DNA from: Luteimonas sp. J29
GTDB lineage: Bacteria; Pseudomonadota; Gammaproteobacteria; Xanthomonadales; Xanthomonadaceae
Direction of reading: 5' to 3'
NCBI RefSeq assembly: GCF_000472505.1
Contig: NZ_AWZR01000001.1
Coordinates: 363,693 to 427,692 of the forward strand
DNA: 64,000 nt
The notes beneath the pieces are model-generated. The model was not told the DNA's origin and made no database searches. It saw only the letters and a list, made by a program, of their open reading frames with translations. Shown one piece after another: positions 28,437 through 44,952 of the stretch. Position 1 is the first letter of the stretch, and each line of letters begins with the position of its first letter. The position numbers were made by a program, and so were the translations under genes.

Positions 28437-28911
28437 GGAAATTGTCGAACTGCAGCGGCAGGCCGAAGTCCTCGCCGCGCAGCAGCGCGATCGCGGCCTG
28501 CAGGTCGTCGCGCTTCTTGCCGGTCACGCGCAGCTTGTCGCCGTTGACCTGGCTGTCGATCCTGAGCCTGGATTCCTTGAGCTTGGCCTGGATCTTCTTC
28601 GCCAGCTCGCGGTCGATGCCCTGGCGCACCGTGACCTTCTGCCGCGCGCCGGAGACGTTGGTGTCGATGTCGCCTAATTCGAGGCAGCGTGCGTCGATCC
28701 TCCGCGCGATCAGGCGCGCGCGCAGGATGTCGGTCATCTGCTGCAGCTGGAACTCGCTGGGCGCGGACTGGGTGATGACCGCGTCCTCGCGCACGAACTT
28801 CGCGTCCACGCCCTTGAAGTCGAAGCGGTTGGACAGTTCGCGGTTGGCCTGGTCGACGGCGTTGATCAGCTCGTGGGTGTCGACTTCGGAGACGATATCG
28901 AAGGAGGGCAT
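28429..28911 (-). CDS. yajQ: YajQ family nucleotide/c-di-GMP-binding protein
   Basis: Protein of 160 residues of the YajQ (DUF520) family, starting MPSFDIVSEVDTHELINAVD, with two RRM-like folds. The Xanthomonas homologue is a cyclic di-GMP receptor that affects virulence gene expression. GGAG lies 6 nt before the ATG. The downstream DUF1415 gene overlaps it and tyrA is divergent. The window also encodes a diguanylate cyclase at 14975, a possible source of the ligand; that link is inference. Confidence 0.95.
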   Translation of the reverse strand: MPSFDIVSEVDTHELINAVDQANRELSNRFDFKGVDAKFVREDAVITQSAPSEFQLQQMTDILRARLIARRIDARCLELGDIDTNVSGARQKVTVRQGIDRELAKKIQAKLKESRLRIDSQVNGDKLRVTGKKRDDLQAAIALLRGEDFGLPLQFDNFRD

Positions 28912-29064
28912 GGCGGCTCCGGTGGAGGATGCGTGCGCTGCGCGGATGCCTCGCGCCGCGGCCCGCACAGGGTACTCCATGGTTACCCACGCAACGGATG
29001 CGCGCGCCGCGACCAGCGCTTAACGTGTCGCCGCGCCGCTCCGGGCGCGCGGTTCCCCCGACGC

Positions 29065-30177
29065 GTGAAACCATCCCCTGTCATCGGCATCGTCGGCAGC
29101 GCCGGCACCTACGGACGCTGGCTGCGCGGCTTCTTCGCGCGGCACATGGGCCTGCGCGTGCTCGGCCACGATCCGGGCGATCCGGCCGCCGATCCGCCCG
29201 AGGCGCTGCTCGAGCAGGCCGACGTGCTGCTGTTCGCGACCCCGATCCGGGTCACCGCGGCGCTGATCGACGATTACGTGCGGATGGCGGCCGGCCGCGA
29301 GGCCGGGAAACTGTGGCTCGACGTGACCTCGATCAAGCAGGACGCGGTGGAGGCCATGCTGCGTTCGCGCGCCGAGGTCGTGGGCCTGCACCCGATGACC
29401 GCGCCGCCCAAGGCGCCGACCATGAAAGGCCGGGTGCTGGTGGTGTGCGAGGCGCGGCTCGACCGCTGGCGGCCGTGGCTGCGTTCGCTGCTCGACGCGC
29501 TGGAAGGCGAGTGCGTGTACGCCAGCGCGCAGCGCCACGACGAGATGATGGCCCTGGTCCAGGCGATGGTGCACGCCTCGCACCTGGCCCAGGCGGGGGT
29601 GCTGGAGGAGTACGCCGCGCGCCTGGGTGGCCTCGAAGCGATCATGCCGTTCCGCTCGGCCTCGTTCGAACTCGACGTCGCGATCGCCGCGCGCATCCTC
29701 TCGCTCAACCCCGCGATCTACGAGGAGATCCAGTTCGGCAACACGCATGCGGCCGAGGTGCTCGACCGGCTGCTGGAACGGCTGGCGGAGCTGCGCGACC
29801 TGGTGCGGCGCGGCGACGACGATGCCCGCGCCCGCTTCCGCGAGCGCTTCCTGCGCAGCCGCGAGGCCTTCGGCGCGCGTGCCCTGGCCGAGGGCAACTA
29901 CGCCTACGAGCGGGTCGGCTACCTGCTCGCCGACCTGGTCGGCTCGCGCTATACCAGCGTGCACCTGCCCGACGACCGGCCCGGTTCGCTGTGCACGCTG
30001 CTGCACGTGTTCGAGCGCCACGGCGTGAGCCTGGAGTCGATCCACTCCTCGCGCACCCCGGGCGGCGAGGTGCACTTCCGGATCGGCTTCGTGCGCGGCA
30101 CCGATCCGGCCGGCCTGGCCGCGGCGGTGGAGGAGATCGGGCGCAGCGGGATCGGCCGGGTGCTCGAGAGCGGCTGA
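29065..30177 (+). CDS. tyrA: Prephenate dehydrogenase with C-terminal ACT domain (TyrA)
   Basis: Tyrosine pathway enzyme of about 370 residues. A Rossmann start VIGIVGSAGTYGRWLRGFF binds NAD(P), the prephenate dehydrogenase body contains GLHPMTAPPKAP and the His of QAMVHASHLAQAG, and a C-terminal ACT domain (about 295-365, LPDDRPGSLCTLLHVF) should sense tyrosine. It starts with GTG at 29065 with no clear Shine-Dalgarno sequence, so the exact start is uncertain. No fused chorismate mutase domain is present. Confidence 0.88.
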   Translation: MKPSPVIGIVGSAGTYGRWLRGFFARHMGLRVLGHDPGDPAADPPEALLEQADVLLFATPIRVTAALIDDYVRMAAGREAGKLWLDVTSIKQDAVEAMLRSRAEVVGLHPMTAPPKAPTMKGRVLVVCEARLDRWRPWLRSLLDALEGECVYASAQRHDEMMALVQAMVHASHLAQAGVLEEYAARLGGLEAIMPFRSASFELDVAIAARILSLNPAIYEEIQFGNTHAAEVLDRLLERLAELRDLVRRGDDDARARFRERFLRSREAFGARALAEGNYAYERVGYLLADLVGSRYTSVHLPDDRPGSLCTLLHVFERHGVSLESIHSSRTPGGEVHFRIGFVRGTDPAGLAAAVEEIGRSGIGRVLESG

Positions 30178-30253
30178 GGGCGCCGCCGCCATGGCCGGCA
30201 CGCGGTCCCGGAGCCCGGATGCGGCATCATGTCGGCCCGTGCCGAGGAGTCCC

Positions 30254-31240
30254 ATGGCCCCCGCCCCCCGCCCCCCACGCCCGCGAGGCATGCGCGCCGG
30301 TGGCGCCGTTCCCGGGCGCGCGCCACGCATGAACGTGCAGTCCGAATACCGGCCGGGCGCGGCCGCGGCCTGGATGCTGGCGGCGGGGCTGCTGTTCGCG
30401 ATGATGGACGCGGGCATGAAGTGGATCTCCAGCGACTATCCGCCGTTCCAGGTCGCGTTCCTGCGCAGCGCCGCGGCGCTGCCGCTGGTGCTGGCGTGGA
30501 TCGTCCTGCGCGGCCGCGCCGGCACCCTGCTGCGCGTGCACTGGGGCCTGCACCTGCTGCGCGGCATGCTGGGCGTGGCGATGATGGTCGGCTTCGTGTA
30601 CGGACTGGCGCGGATGCCGCTCTCGACCGCGTACGCGATCGTGTTCGTGGCGCCGCTGATGGTGACCGCGCTCGCGGTGCCGCTGCTCGGCGAGAAGGTC
30701 GGCCCGCGGCGCTGGGCCGCGATCGCGGCCGGGCTGCTGGGCGTGCTGGTGGTGCTGCGCCCCACCGGCGCCGGCGTGGCCACGCTCGCCGGGCTCGCCG
30801 TGGTGGGCGCGGCGCTGGCCTACGCCGTGGCCGCGATCACCGTGCGCAAGCTGGCGCTGCGCGACAGCCCGGAGGCGATGGTGTTCTGGTTCCTGGTGCT
30901 GCTGGGGCTGATGGCGGGCGCGGTCGCGGCGTTCGACTGGCGTCCGCTGCAGGCCGCGCACTGGCCCGCGGTGGCCGCGGTCGGGATCACCGGCGCGCTC
31001 GGGCAGGTCGCGCTGACCCATGCGTTCCGGCTCGGCCAGGCCAGCCAGATCGCGCCGCTGGAGTACGCGGCGCTGGTCTGGGTGGTGCTGCTCGACCTGG
31101 CGTTGTGGCGCGCGCTTCCCGACGCGATGACCTGGCTTGGTGCCGCGATCATCATCGCCAGCGGCCTGTACCTGATCCGCCGCGAGCGCATCGTCGCCGC
31201 CGAGTGCCAGGACGGCGTCGCGCGGACGCCGCCACCCTAG
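30254..31240 (+). CDS. DMT-superfamily (EamA) transporter
   Basis: Inner-membrane exporter-type protein with two EamA repeats and ten predicted helices (AAWMLAAGLLFAMMDAGMKW starts the first). The substrate is unknown; relatives export amino acids or metabolites. ATG at 30254 has GAGGAG only 4 nt upstream and gives 328 residues with a Pro/Arg-rich tail; ATG at 30329 gives a tidier 303-residue protein but has no ribosome signal. The DUF1453 gene follows after 8 nt. Confidence 0.85.
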   Translation: MAPAPRPPRPRGMRAGGAVPGRAPRMNVQSEYRPGAAAAWMLAAGLLFAMMDAGMKWISSDYPPFQVAFLRSAAALPLVLAWIVLRGRAGTLLRVHWGLHLLRGMLGVAMMVGFVYGLARMPLSTAYAIVFVAPLMVTALAVPLLGEKVGPRRWAAIAAGLLGVLVVLRPTGAGVATLAGLAVVGAALAYAVAAITVRKLALRDSPEAMVFWFLVLLGLMAGAVAAFDWRPLQAAHWPAVAAVGITGALGQVALTHAFRLGQASQIAPLEYAALVWVVLLDLALWRALPDAMTWLGAAIIIASGLYLIRRERIVAAECQDGVARTPPP

Positions 31241-31248
31241 CCGCGCCG

Positions 31249-31821
31249 ATGCCGCTGCTGCTGCTCCCGTTCGCGCTGTTGCTGCTGCTGGCCCTGGTGC
31301 TGGTGGCGCTTCCGCTGGGGCTCTGGCTGCGCCTTCGCAGCGGCCGCGCGCGGCGGCGCGCGCATCCGCTCGCGGTGACGGCCAACGTCGCGCTGCTGGC
31401 GGCCTCGGCGCTGCTGTTCGTCGCCGGCGCGCTGGTGGCGGGACTGTGGATCGACGGCGCGGCGCCGAACGCGGCGGCGGGGCTGCTGGCCGGGGGCGCG
31501 CTGGGCGCGGTCGGGCTGCGCCTGGCGCGGTTCGAAGCCGGCGGCGGCATGCTCCATTACACCGGCAACGCCTGGCTGGCGTCGGCGCTGGTGCTGCTGG
31601 TGGCGCTGCGGGTGGCGCTCGCGGCCTGGCAGGCGTGGCACCGCGCCGTCGAGGGCGTGCCGGCGCCGGTGCCGTGGCCATGGCTGGCCACGCCGGCGAG
31701 CCTGTGGGGATTCGGCGGCCTGCTGCTCGGCTATCCGCTGGCCTTCATGCTGGGCGTGCGACGCCGGTTGCGGAAGCTCGGGATGCTGCGGACGCGCGCC
31801 TTCGGAACACGCTGGCCCTGA
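31249..31821 (+). CDS. DUF1453 family membrane protein
   Basis: Membrane protein of 190 residues with about five hydrophobic helices. The segment RLARFEAGGGMLHYTGNAW is typical of DUF1453, a family of unknown function. It starts 8 nt after the EamA gene and is probably co-transcribed with it. It ends next to the terminator shared with ompW. Confidence 0.78.
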   Translation: MPLLLLPFALLLLLALVLVALPLGLWLRLRSGRARRRAHPLAVTANVALLAASALLFVAGALVAGLWIDGAAPNAAAGLLAGGALGAVGLRLARFEAGGGMLHYTGNAWLASALVLLVALRVALAAWQAWHRAVEGVPAPVPWPWLATPASLWGFGGLLLGYPLAFMLGVRRRLRKLGMLRTRAFGTRWP

Positions 31822-31829
31822 AAGAAGAC

Positions 31830-31852
31830 AGCGGACCCGGGGAGGGTCCGCT
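31830..31852 (-). terminator. Rho-independent terminator of ompW
   Basis: A perfect 9-bp stem AGCGGACCC / GGGTCCGCT with a 5-nt loop. On the minus strand it is followed by GTCTTCTTTC, a T-rich tail, 28 nt after the ompW stop. It may also stop transcripts from the plus strand, though there the tail is not T-rich. Confidence 0.82.
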
Positions 31853-31879
31853 GCCGTCATGCGCGTCGATGGCGGAAGG

Positions 31880-32509
31880 TCAGAAGCGGGCGCCGATGCC
31901 GATGCCCACCATCCACGGGTTGAAGCGCACGTCGCGGGCGACGGTCTCGCCGGCCCTGCGCGCGTCGGCGTCGCCGTCGAGGTAGCGCGCGTCCGCACGT
32001 GCGAACCAGGTGGGGTTGATGTTCATGTCCACGCCGACCGTGCCGATCGCGCCCTTGGGCGAGGTCAGGCCGATGTGGGCGCCATCCGCGGTCGGGATGT
32101 CCTCGTGGCTGATGTTGGTCTGGTGGTAGCCCAGGCCGACGAACGGGCGGAAGGTCTGGTCTGCGTCGCCGAAGTGGTACTGGGCGCTGAGCGCGATCGG
32201 CTGCGACTCGACGGTACCGATCTTGCCGGCGTCGCTGCGGATGCGGTGGTCGAAGCGGTCCGCCGCGCCCCACAGTTCCACGCCGATGTTGTCGGTGGCG
32301 TGCCAGGTGGCGCTGAGCGTGGGCGCCACGCCGCCGTCGGCGTCGATGCGCGCGCCGGGCAGCGGATCGGAATCGGGTTGCAGGAGGGCGCCGCCGCCGA
32401 CCACGGAGAAGCGCTTGCCCGAGGCGGTGCCGCCGTCCTGGGCGAATGCGGGAGCAGCCAGGAGCGTGGCGATGGCGGCCGACAGGCCGAGGGTACGCAA
32501 GGGATGCAT
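31880..32509 (-). CDS. ompW: OmpW family outer membrane protein
   Basis: Outer membrane beta-barrel of 209 residues. The signal peptide ends PAFAQ (about residue 24). Eight alternating strands follow, including FRPFVGLGYHQTNIS and VGVDMNINPTWFARADARYL, and the protein ends GIGIGARF with the terminal Phe needed for barrel assembly. OmpW proteins form narrow hydrophobic channels. GAGGAG precedes the ATG, and a terminator lies directly downstream, so the gene is monocistronic. Confidence 0.93.
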   Translation of the reverse strand: MHPLRTLGLSAAIATLLAAPAFAQDGGTASGKRFSVVGGGALLQPDSDPLPGARIDADGGVAPTLSATWHATDNIGVELWGAADRFDHRIRSDAGKIGTVESQPIALSAQYHFGDADQTFRPFVGLGYHQTNISHEDIPTADGAHIGLTSPKGAIGTVGVDMNINPTWFARADARYLDGDADARRAGETVARDVRFNPWMVGIGIGARF

Positions 32510-33017
32510 GGGGGACTCCTCATTATTTCGTTGTGGATGGCGCCGTTGCCCCTGAGGTGGACACGGCGTCGCCCAACCTATGCGGGCGAGGATGAACCGA
32601 TGCGTGCAGGCGTGACCGGCGCGTAGCCGCCATCCGGCTGGGGTTCATCAGCGTGACGCGGCGCTGAGCGGAGGACCCGGCGTCGACCTTCCGGCGCTTG
32701 CGTCCGGCGCTGGCTCGCGTCCCGCGGAGGCAGCGCCTTCACACCCGATACACCTGCGCATGGAATGCAGCGTTGCCGCGGACCGGGCGCGGCCGCGTCG
32801 TTGTCCCGGGGACAGGCGAACCCGGGCGTGCGTCGCGCGCACCGTTCGCACCCGCATGCGGATCTCCGCGTGCAAGCTTGCAGGCGCAACCAAGGCGCAC
32901 CAGGCCGGAAGGCGCGGGGGGTTCGGGTCGACCGCGCACCGCAGGGCGTGCACCGGTTGGCGAAGACTCGGCCATCCGGACACAATAGGAATCCCCTTTG
33001 CCGCTGGAGAGGGCCGC
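32510..33017. other. Divergent promoter region of ompW and aceF, no gene
   Basis: 508 nt between divergent genes. Open frames here are Cys/Arg/Pro-rich and have no ribosome signal, so I reject them. Near aceF, TTGGCG (32957) and CACAAT (32981) are 18 nt apart and might be a weak promoter. GGAG at 33006 is the aceF ribosome binding site. I see no clear operator. Confidence 0.5.
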
Positions 33018-34394
33018 ATGGCCGAGCTCAAAGAGTCCCGCGTCCCCGATATCGGCGGGTACGAAGACGTCCCGGTGATCGAGGTACTGGTCGCGGTCGG
33101 CGACACGGTCGCGCAGGACCAGGGCCTGGTCACGCTCGAATCGGACAAGGCCACGATGGAAGTGCCCTCGGCCTTCGCGGGCGTGGTGAAGGAACTCAAG
33201 GTCAAGGTGGGCGACACCCTGTCCGAGGGCGCGGTGGTGGCGGTGATCGAAACCGCCGCCGGGTCCGGGGCCGCGGAGACGCCGGCGCCGGCGCCGGCGA
33301 AGGAAGCGCCCGCGCCGCAGCGGCCGAAGGAACCCGACCCGGTGGTCGAACCGGTCGCGACCGGCGGCCAGGCCGATCGCCTCGCCCAGGCCTCGATCGA
33401 TGCGCAGGCCGGGAAGGCGGACTCGCCGGTGCAGCCGCCGGTGCGATTCGAGGCCGACGCACTGATCCCGGGCAAGGTGCCCTATGCCAGCCCCGCGGTG
33501 CGCCTGTTCGCGCGCGAGCTGGGCGTGGACCTGGGCCAGGTGACGGGCACCGCCAAGGGCGGCCGGATCACGAAGGAGGACGTGCAGAAGTACGTCAAGG
33601 GCGTGCTGGCGGGCGGCGCGACCGCCGCGCCGGGTGCCGCGGCCGCCGGCGGCGGACTCAACCTGCTGCCGTGGCCGCAGGTGGACTTCTCGAAGTTCGG
33701 CGAGGTCGAGGAGAAGCCGCTGTCCCGGATCAGGAAGATCTCCGGCGCCAACCTCGCCCGCAACTGGGCGATGATCCCGCACGTCACCCAGCACGACGAG
33801 GCCGACATCACCGACCTCGAGGCGCTGCGCGTGGCGCTGAACAAGGAGAACGAGAAGGCCGGCATCAAGCTGACCATGCTCGCGTTCCTGGTCAAGGCCT
33901 GCGTCAACGCGCTGAAGAAGTATCCCGAGTTCAACGCCTCGCTCGACCCGTCGGGCGAGACGCTCATCCTCAAGAAGTACTTCCACATCGGCTTCGCCGC
34001 GGACACGCCCAACGGCCTGGTGGTGCCGGTGATCCGCGACGCCGACCGCAAGGGCGTGGTCCAGATCGCGCAGGAAACCGCGGAGCTGGCGAAAAAGGCG
34101 CGCGAGGGCAAGCTCGGGCCGGCCGACATGTCCGGCGGCTGCTTCTCGATCAGTTCGCTGGGCGGCATCGGCGGCACCGCGTTCACGCCGATCGTCAACG
34201 CGCCGGAGGTGGCGATCCTCGGCGTGTCGAAGTCCTCGATGAAGCCGGTCTGGGACGGCAAGCAGTTCCAGCCGCGGCTGGTGCTGCCGCTGTCGCTGAG
34301 CTACGACCACCGCGTGATCGACGGCGCCGCCGCCGCGCGCTTCACCGCCTACCTGGCGCAGCTGCTGGCGGACATGCGCAGGGCGCTGCTGTAG
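33018..34394 (+). CDS. aceF: Pyruvate dehydrogenase E2, dihydrolipoamide acetyltransferase
   Basis: Core subunit of the pyruvate dehydrogenase complex, 458 residues. One N-terminal lipoyl domain (about 3-77, lipoyl-Lys in ESDKATMEV), a Pro/Ala-rich linker, an E3-binding domain (YASPAVRLFARELGVDL, about 155-190), then the catalytic domain ending SLSYDHRVIDGAAAARF with the active His and Asp. It differs from succinyltransferases by the linker and by close likeness to the lipoyl domains of the downstream E3. aceE is not adjacent upstream. The lpd gene follows 89 nt later. Confidence 0.93.
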   Translation: MAELKESRVPDIGGYEDVPVIEVLVAVGDTVAQDQGLVTLESDKATMEVPSAFAGVVKELKVKVGDTLSEGAVVAVIETAAGSGAAETPAPAPAKEAPAPQRPKEPDPVVEPVATGGQADRLAQASIDAQAGKADSPVQPPVRFEADALIPGKVPYASPAVRLFARELGVDLGQVTGTAKGGRITKEDVQKYVKGVLAGGATAAPGAAAAGGGLNLLPWPQVDFSKFGEVEEKPLSRIRKISGANLARNWAMIPHVTQHDEADITDLEALRVALNKENEKAGIKLTMLAFLVKACVNALKKYPEFNASLDPSGETLILKKYFHIGFAADTPNGLVVPVIRDADRKGVVQIAQETAELAKKAREGKLGPADMSGGCFSISSLGGIGGTAFTPIVNAPEVAILGVSKSSMKPVWDGKQFQPRLVLPLSLSYDHRVIDGAAAARFTAYLAQLLADMRRALL

Positions 34395-34403
34395 CGCCGA
34401 CGC

Positions 34404-34427
34404 GGCCGGCCGCCCCGGCGGCCGGCC
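34404..34427 (+). promoter_or_regulatory. Intercistronic stem-loop between aceF and lpd
   Basis: A perfect 11-bp GC stem (GGCCGGCCGCC / GGCGGCCGGCC) with a 2-nt centre, starting 9 nt after the aceF stop. There is no strong T-tract (TTCCCC follows). It may be a processing or mRNA-stability element, or partial attenuation within the operon. Confidence 0.6.
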
Positions 34428-34483
34428 TTCCCCACGCAGCGTGATGCGGCGGGCCGCGCCCCGCCCGACCCGAGGAACAGAGC

Positions 34484-36613
<2,130 letters not shown>

Positions 36614-36689
36614 GCCCGAACGGCGCCCCGGGTGGGCGCCGCGCGTCGGCACCGGCCGGCGTCGCCAAGCGCGGCCCCCGGACAGGCGA

Positions 36690-36711
36690 AAGCCCCGGTT
36701 GCCCGGGGCTT
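36690..36711 (+). terminator. Probable terminator after lpdA
   Basis: A 9-bp perfect stem AAGCCCCGG / CCGGGGCTT with loop TTGC, 76 nt after the lpdA stop. The tail is short (TTCC), so termination may be partial. It separates lpdA from the ATP synthase promoter. Confidence 0.6.
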
Positions 36712-36840
36712 CCTGGGTGGGCCGCGCGCCGGACCGACGAGGAAAGCGGGCGGGCCCATCCCTGCTGACCCCGCCCGCAGGGAAAGGTTCCCCGTTCCCG
36801 CGGCGGCGCCCGCGGCGGCTTGATGGTGCGGCGCACAACG

Positions 36841-38491
<1,651 letters not shown>

Positions 38492-38580
38492 CACGGGTCG
38501 CCGGCCGCGCGCCCGCCTGACGGCGCGCGGCCAGGGTCGGGCGCTCTCCCGCGCCCGTGCGCCAATCGCGGAGCATCACG

Positions 38581-39066
38581 ATGCAATTCAACGCCACATT
38601 CCTGGGTCAAGGCCTCGCGTTCGCGATCCTGATCTGGTTCACCTGGAAGTTCATCTGGCCGCCGCTGATGAACGCGATCGAGGAGCGCCAGCAGAAGATC
38701 GCCGAGGGCCTGGCCGCGGCCGACAACGCGCAGAAGAACCTCGCCCAGGCCGAAGAGAAGGTCGCCGAGGAGCTCAAGGCGGCCCGCGCCAAGGCCAACG
38801 AGATCATCGAGCAGGCGCACCAGCGCGCGAACCAGATCATCGACGCCGCCAAGGCCGAGGCGATCGCCGAGGCGCAGCGCCAGAAGGCGCTGGTGGAGGC
38901 CGAGATCGAGGCGTCCGCCAACCGCGCCCGCGAGGACCTGCGCCGCCAGGTGTCGTCGCTGGCCGTGGCCGGCGCCGAGAAGCTGCTGCGCCGCGAGATC
39001 AACGCCGACGCGCACAAGGCGCTGCTCGACGAGCTCGCCTCGCAGCTGGCCGACAAGGCGGCCTGA
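38581..39066 (+). CDS. atpF: ATP synthase F0 subunit b
   Basis: Peripheral stalk subunit of 161 residues: one N-terminal helix ([20 protein letters not shown]) and a long charged coiled coil to the C-terminus ([19 protein letters not shown]). ATG at 38581 with GGAG upstream is preferred to a GTG at 38557. Ends 3 nt before atpH. Confidence 0.96.
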   Translation: MQFNATFLGQGLAFAILIWFTWKFIWPPLMNAIEERQQKIAEGLAAADNAQKNLAQAEEKVAEELKAARAKANEIIEQAHQRANQIIDAAKAEAIAEAQRQKALVEAEIEASANRAREDLRRQVSSLAVAGAEKLLRREINADAHKALLDELASQLADKAA

Positions 39067-39069
39067 TCG

Positions 39070-39597
39070 ATGAGCCAGGCACTGACCCTCGCAAGGCCCT
39101 ACGCCCGCGCCGCGTTCATGATCGCGAAGGACGCCGGCGCGCTCGCGGAGTGGTCCAGCGCGCTCGACTTCGCGGCCCGCATCGCGGCCGACCCGCAGGC
39201 GTCGCAGGTGCTCGGCCATCCGGCCCTGACCCGCGAGCAGGCGGTCGCGCTGCTCGCGCCCGAGGCCGCGCCGGCTTCGTTCAACGACTTCCTCTCGCTG
39301 CTGGCCGACAACCGCCGGATCGGGCTGCTGCCCGAGATCGCCGGGCTGTACGCCGGGCTGCGCGCGGACGCCGAGCAGGTGGTCAAGGCCAGGGTCACGT
39401 CGGCGACGGCGCTGCCCGAGGCCGAGCTGGAGTCGATCAAGGCTGCGCTGCGCAAGCGCTTCGGCCGCGAGGTCGAACTCGAGACCTCGGTCGACGAGGC
39501 CCTGATCGGCGGCGCGGTCATCGCCGCCGGCGACGTGGTCATCGACGGCTCGCTGCGCGGCAAGCTGGCGAGGCTGCAGGCGGCGTTGGCGCAATGA
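39070..39597 (+). CDS. atpH: ATP synthase F1 subunit delta
   Basis: Stalk connector of 175 residues. The N-terminal ARPYARAAFMIAK and C-terminal VDEALIGGAVIAAGDVVIDGS are the OSCP/delta signature. It joins the b dimer to the alpha/beta head. A 142-nt gap to atpA follows, in which I see no promoter or terminator. Confidence 0.95.
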   Translation: MSQALTLARPYARAAFMIAKDAGALAEWSSALDFAARIAADPQASQVLGHPALTREQAVALLAPEAAPASFNDFLSLLADNRRIGLLPEIAGLYAGLRADAEQVVKARVTSATALPEAELESIKAALRKRFGREVELETSVDEALIGGAVIAAGDVVIDGSLRGKLARLQAALAQ

Positions 39598-39739
39598 AGC
39601 GTGAGCCGTGAGCAGGCGCTCGTGAACCGGGGAACGGCCTGACCGCCCGCCGGTCACGGACCCCGGACACGAAGCACCCATCACGACACAACCGAAATCC
39701 GAATGCCGCGCCCGCGGCATACGACCAGGAAACAAAGCA

Positions 39740-41305
<1,566 letters not shown>

Positions 41306-41427
41306 GCCGCGCGGCCAGTGGGACCGGCCGCCGGAGACGGCGGCCGCAGGAAGTGACGGGTCCGGGCGCGGTTCATCGCGAACCACGAACGGCCAGGCAG
41401 GACAACACCGCGAGCGGAGCAAGCTAG

Positions 41428-43810
<2,383 letters not shown>

Positions 43811-43883
43811 GGCCGCGGCCTTCCCGGGGCCGGGCGCTGCGACGCGGCCCCTCCCCGGACCCCACTGAACCAGCGAGGAAACC

Positions 43884-44306
43884 ATGTCCACCATCCGTTG
43901 CGACATCGTCAGCGCCGAAGCCGAGATCTTCCAGGGCGAAGCGACCCTGGTCGTGGCCACGGGCGAGATGGGCGAGCTCGGCATCGCGCCGCGCCACGCG
44001 CCCCTGATCACCCGGCTCAAGCCCGGCAAGGTCGTGGTGACCCAGCCCGACGGCAGCGTGCTCGACTTCGCGATCGGCGGCGGCATCCTCGAGGTGCAGC
44101 CGCAGGTGGTGACGATCCTGGCCGACACCGCGATCCGCGCCGACGAGATCGACGAGGCCAAGGTGCGCGCGGCCAAGGAAGAGGCCGAGCGGGTGCTGGC
44201 CGGCCGCGGCGAGGCGATGGACGTCGCCGAGGCGCAGCAGAAGCTGGCCGAGGTCATGGCCCAGCTGTCGGCGCTCGAGCGCCTGCGCAAGAACCTCAAG
44301 CACTGA
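43884..44306 (+). CDS. atpC: ATP synthase F1 subunit epsilon
   Basis: Regulatory subunit of 140 residues: an N-terminal beta sandwich ([20 protein letters not shown]) and a C-terminal helical hairpin that can inhibit ATP hydrolysis. GAGGAAACC precedes the ATG. Last gene of the operon, followed by a rho-independent terminator. Confidence 0.96.
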   Translation: MSTIRCDIVSAEAEIFQGEATLVVATGEMGELGIAPRHAPLITRLKPGKVVVTQPDGSVLDFAIGGGILEVQPQVVTILADTAIRADEIDEAKVRAAKEEAERVLAGRGEAMDVAEAQQKLAEVMAQLSALERLRKNLKH

Positions 44307-44334
44307 GGCACGGCGCCCGCGCCGCGTCCGTGGA

Positions 44335-44360
44335 AACGCCGGCCCCGCGCCGGCGTTTTC
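44335..44360 (+). terminator. Rho-independent terminator of the atp operon
   Basis: A perfect 9-bp stem AACGCCGGC / GCCGGCGTT with loop CCCGC followed by TTC, with TTTT at the stem end. It lies 29 nt after the atpC stop. The gap to the convergent gtrA-like gene is short, so it probably insulates both sides. Confidence 0.85.
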
Positions 44361-44400
44361 CGTTCCGGACCCGCGGGCCGGCGCGCAGTGGCCGGCAGGC

Positions 44401-44784
44401 TCAGCGCCGGTAGATCCAGTGCCGCGACAGCACGAAGCACACCAGCCCCAGCGCGATCTCGACCAGGGGCTTGGCCAGCCAGGCCCACCGCAGGCCGAGC
44501 ACGTCGTCGACGGTGCCGATCGCGATCGTGCTCGCGATGGTCGTGCACAGCCACAGGAAGGCGAAGCGCTGGAACTGCACCCGGCCCATCGTGGTGTGTT
44601 CGCCGGCGAAGGTGAACTTGCCGTTGAGCCAGTAGCCGAGCATCGCGCCGCTGACCCGGCCGGTGATGTTGGCTGGCTGGATGAGCATCCCCAGGTGCGA
44701 CAGCCAGACCGTGACGCCCCAGTCGAGCAGCCACTGCAGGCCGCCGATCAGGAGGTAATGGCTGCCCTGGCGGCGCAGGTTCAC
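44401..44784 (-). CDS. GtrA family membrane protein
   Basis: Small protein of 127 residues with four predicted membrane helices, beginning YLLIGGLQWLLDWGVTVWL and ending FVLSRHWIYRR, the GtrA pattern (the family's usual C-terminus is basic and aromatic). GtrA proteins are thought to move lipid-linked sugars across the inner membrane for polysaccharide modification. GTG start with GGAG 7 nt upstream. No glycosyltransferase partner is adjacent. Confidence 0.87.
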   Translation of the reverse strand: MNLRRQGSHYLLIGGLQWLLDWGVTVWLSHLGMLIQPANITGRVSGAMLGYWLNGKFTFAGEHTTMGRVQFQRFAFLWLCTTIASTIAIGTVDDVLGLRWAWLAKPLVEIALGLVCFVLSRHWIYRR

Positions 44785-44952
44785 GGCCGGTCTCCGGTGC
44801 GTCGGCAGGACGGATGGGCGCGCATGGGGGAAAGCCTAGCGCCGCGCCGGTTAACGCCGCATGGGCGCCGGGACGCGTCGCGCGGCGTCCCCTTGCGGCT
44901 CCGGTTTCCGTGACCGCTTAGAATCCACGCACTCCGAACCCGCGGAACGCCC

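Noticed and set aside
32578..32985. 136-codon open frame between ompW and aceF
   Set aside because: Cys/Arg/Pro-rich, no ribosome signal and no recognisable domain.
44881..44924. Complete sigma-70 promoter for glmU
   Set aside because: TAGAAT is a fair -10 but TTGCGG lies 20 nt away; recorded only as a possible -10.
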